From: CAYMCQ01 sp964389025
Lineage (GTDB): Bacteria > Verrucomicrobiota > Verrucomicrobiia > Limisphaerales > CAYMCQ01
Direction of reading: 5' to 3'
Assembly (NCBI GenBank): GCA_964389025.1
Contig: CAYMCQ010000008.1
Location: 18,734 to 82,733, forward strand
DNA: 64,000 bases
Below the pieces are notes generated by a model, which saw only the letters and a list, made by a program, of their open reading frames with translations, was not told the origin of the DNA and did no database searches. This document shows positions 62,291 to 64,000 of the stretch, piece after piece; within the stretch, counting starts at the first letter, position 1, and each line of letters begins with the position of its first letter. The translations under genes were made by a program, and so were the position numbers.

Positions 62291-63133
62291 ATGGCTGAAA
62301 TAACTGCTGCCTCCGTCGGAAAACTTCGCGAGATGACCGGCGCGGGCTTGATGGATTGCAAAAAAGCGCTCGTCGAAGCGAACGGAAACCTGGATACAGC
62401 GGGTGATATCCTTCGTAAAAAAGGGATCGCCGGCGCCGCGAAGAAAGCCGCGCGCGCGGCGAACGAAGGCGTCATCGCCCAGAACGTGCAGGCCGGCGCC
62501 AAGGTCGGCGTGCTCGTGGAGATCAATTGCGAGACGGATTTTGTGGCTCGCAACGACAGCTTCAAAGTTTTCTGCGACGACATCGCAAAGAAACTTGCTG
62601 CGAACCCAGGCGTTGACCTCGAAGCCGACCGCATCGCTGCCGTCGGAAAGATCGGCGAGAACATCAAGATTTCCCGGCACAATCGGATGGAAGTCAGCGG
62701 CAATGGAATGGTCGCGGCCTACATCCACACCGGCGCGAAAGTCGGTGTGCTCGTCGAAGTCGGCGCAGGCAAGGACAGCACCGTGGCGAGCGATGACTTC
62801 AAGCAGTTGGTCAAGGACATCACGCTGCAAATCGCCGCCGCGCACCCGTTGACCGTGACGCGCAGCGAGATTCCCGCCGACGTGCTTGCGAAGGAAAAAG
62901 AGATCGCCGCCGAGCAGGTGAAGAACAAACCTCCACAGGCCATCGAAAAGATCGTGCAGGGCAAGCTGGAAAAATTTTTCCAGACCTCCTGCCTTGTGGA
63001 TCAGGGCTTCGTGAAAAAGAATTCCGAAATCTCCGTCCAGCAGCACGTCGGCTCGATCGCCAAGCAGCTCGGCGATGAGATCACGATTCGCCGGTTCGTG
63101 CGGTTTCAGGTTGGCGAATCGCCGGCGGCATAG
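62291..63133 (+). CDS. tsf: Elongation factor Ts
   Basis: The 280-residue protein has the N-terminal UBA-like module (KLREMTGAGLMDCKKALVEA) and the hallmark INCETDFVARND in the core, then VAAYIHTGAKVGVLVEV. The C-terminus ends EITIRRFVRFQVGE. It is the nucleotide exchange factor for EF-Tu. It lies 71 bases after rpsB without a clear Shine-Dalgarno sequence. Length and motifs are normal. Confidence 0.98.
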   Translation: MAEITAASVGKLREMTGAGLMDCKKALVEANGNLDTAGDILRKKGIAGAAKKAARAANEGVIAQNVQAGAKVGVLVEINCETDFVARNDSFKVFCDDIAKKLAANPGVDLEADRIAAVGKIGENIKISRHNRMEVSGNGMVAAYIHTGAKVGVLVEVGAGKDSTVASDDFKQLVKDITLQIAAAHPLTVTRSEIPADVLAKEKEIAAEQVKNKPPQAIEKIVQGKLEKFFQTSCLVDQGFVKKNSEISVQQHVGSIAKQLGDEITIRRFVRFQVGESPAA

Positions 63134-63154
63134 ATTTTCGGTGGTGGCACAGGC

Positions 63155-63293
63155 GTCTCGCCCGTCAAATTCGGCGTCCCGCCGAATTTCGTTGCGAGAC
63201 TCAGGCGCGCCGTTGGACTTGATCACTCGGAAGTCCTGACTCCCCCCGACAGTTTCAGGCGGGACGCCTGAAACAACAGGCCAGAGGCCTGTT
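63155..63293. repeat. Three triloop hairpins between tsf and pyrH
   Basis: AAATTCGGCG-TCC-CGCCGAATTT (63167-63189, nested in GTCTCGC/GCGAGAC), TTTCAGGCG-GGA-CGCCTGAAA (63253-63273) and AACAGGCC-AGA-GGCCTGTT (63275-63293). They could attenuate transcription between the two genes. Confidence 0.82.
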
Positions 63294-63331
63294 CCACCCG
63301 AAGGATTTTGTCAACGCGGACTTTGATTTGA

Positions 63332-64000
<669 letters not shown>

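Overview
The window looks like a chromosomal segment of a verrucomicrobial bacterium. This is inferred from two PEP-CTERM proteins, LamG/Ig giant secreted proteins, numerous membrane TPR proteins resembling eukaryotic TMTC enzymes, a moderately high GC content, and dispersed hairpin repeats. No rRNA is present, so the phylum is a judgement and not a proof. The core genes are one tRNA-Glu(CTC) and rpsB-tsf-pyrH at the right edge.

Layout. (1) 1-18 kb: a surface-glycan or modified-sugar locus. It holds a C-methyltransferase, an RmlC-like epimerase, SDR enzymes, several SAM methyltransferases, three GT2 glycosyltransferases and a TylF-like O-methyltransferase. Its core is a tightly packed minus-strand operon at 16.1-6.9 kb: adenylyltransferase-kinase fusion, SDR, TPP-enzyme alpha and beta subunits, two DegT aminotransferases, an unknown protein and a radical SAM protein. 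(2) 18.3-25.3 kb: one secreted protein of about 2346 residues with seven LamG and five Ig-like domains. (3) 25.6-38.3 kb: a YfhO-like membrane protein, an HDED-domain protein lacking the usual HD output, a first TMTC-like protein, RluA, a zinc dehydrogenase, secreted proteins, tRNA-Glu, a RelE-like toxin, an S23 four-helix protein and an HNH nuclease. (4) 38.3-47.4 kb: four consecutive TMTC-like membrane-TPR paralogues on the minus strand. (5) 47.6-54.3 kb: a second PEP-CTERM protein, a secreted coiled-coil/TPR protein, YjbQ and an FG-GAP protein. (6) 54.3-56.7 kb: a less GC-rich patch with a putative nuclease cassette, a RAYT/IS200-like element with long inverted ends, and the broken remnant of a TdeIII-like restriction endonuclease. 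(7) 56.7-64 kb: a secreted protein, an S1C protease, MobA, a hypothetical gene, then rpsB, tsf and partial pyrH.

The most unusual signal is the repeat content. Short tandem repeats with units of about 6-10 bases, often arranged as an inverted pair that could fold into a hairpin, lie between genes, around the S23 gene, in the rpsB leader, and in frame inside the TMTC-like genes. Within those genes they sit at the same two inter-helix loops although the repeat unit differs from gene to gene. A second class consists of tight palindromes with 3-4 base loops (REP-like). One such family brackets the RAYT gene.
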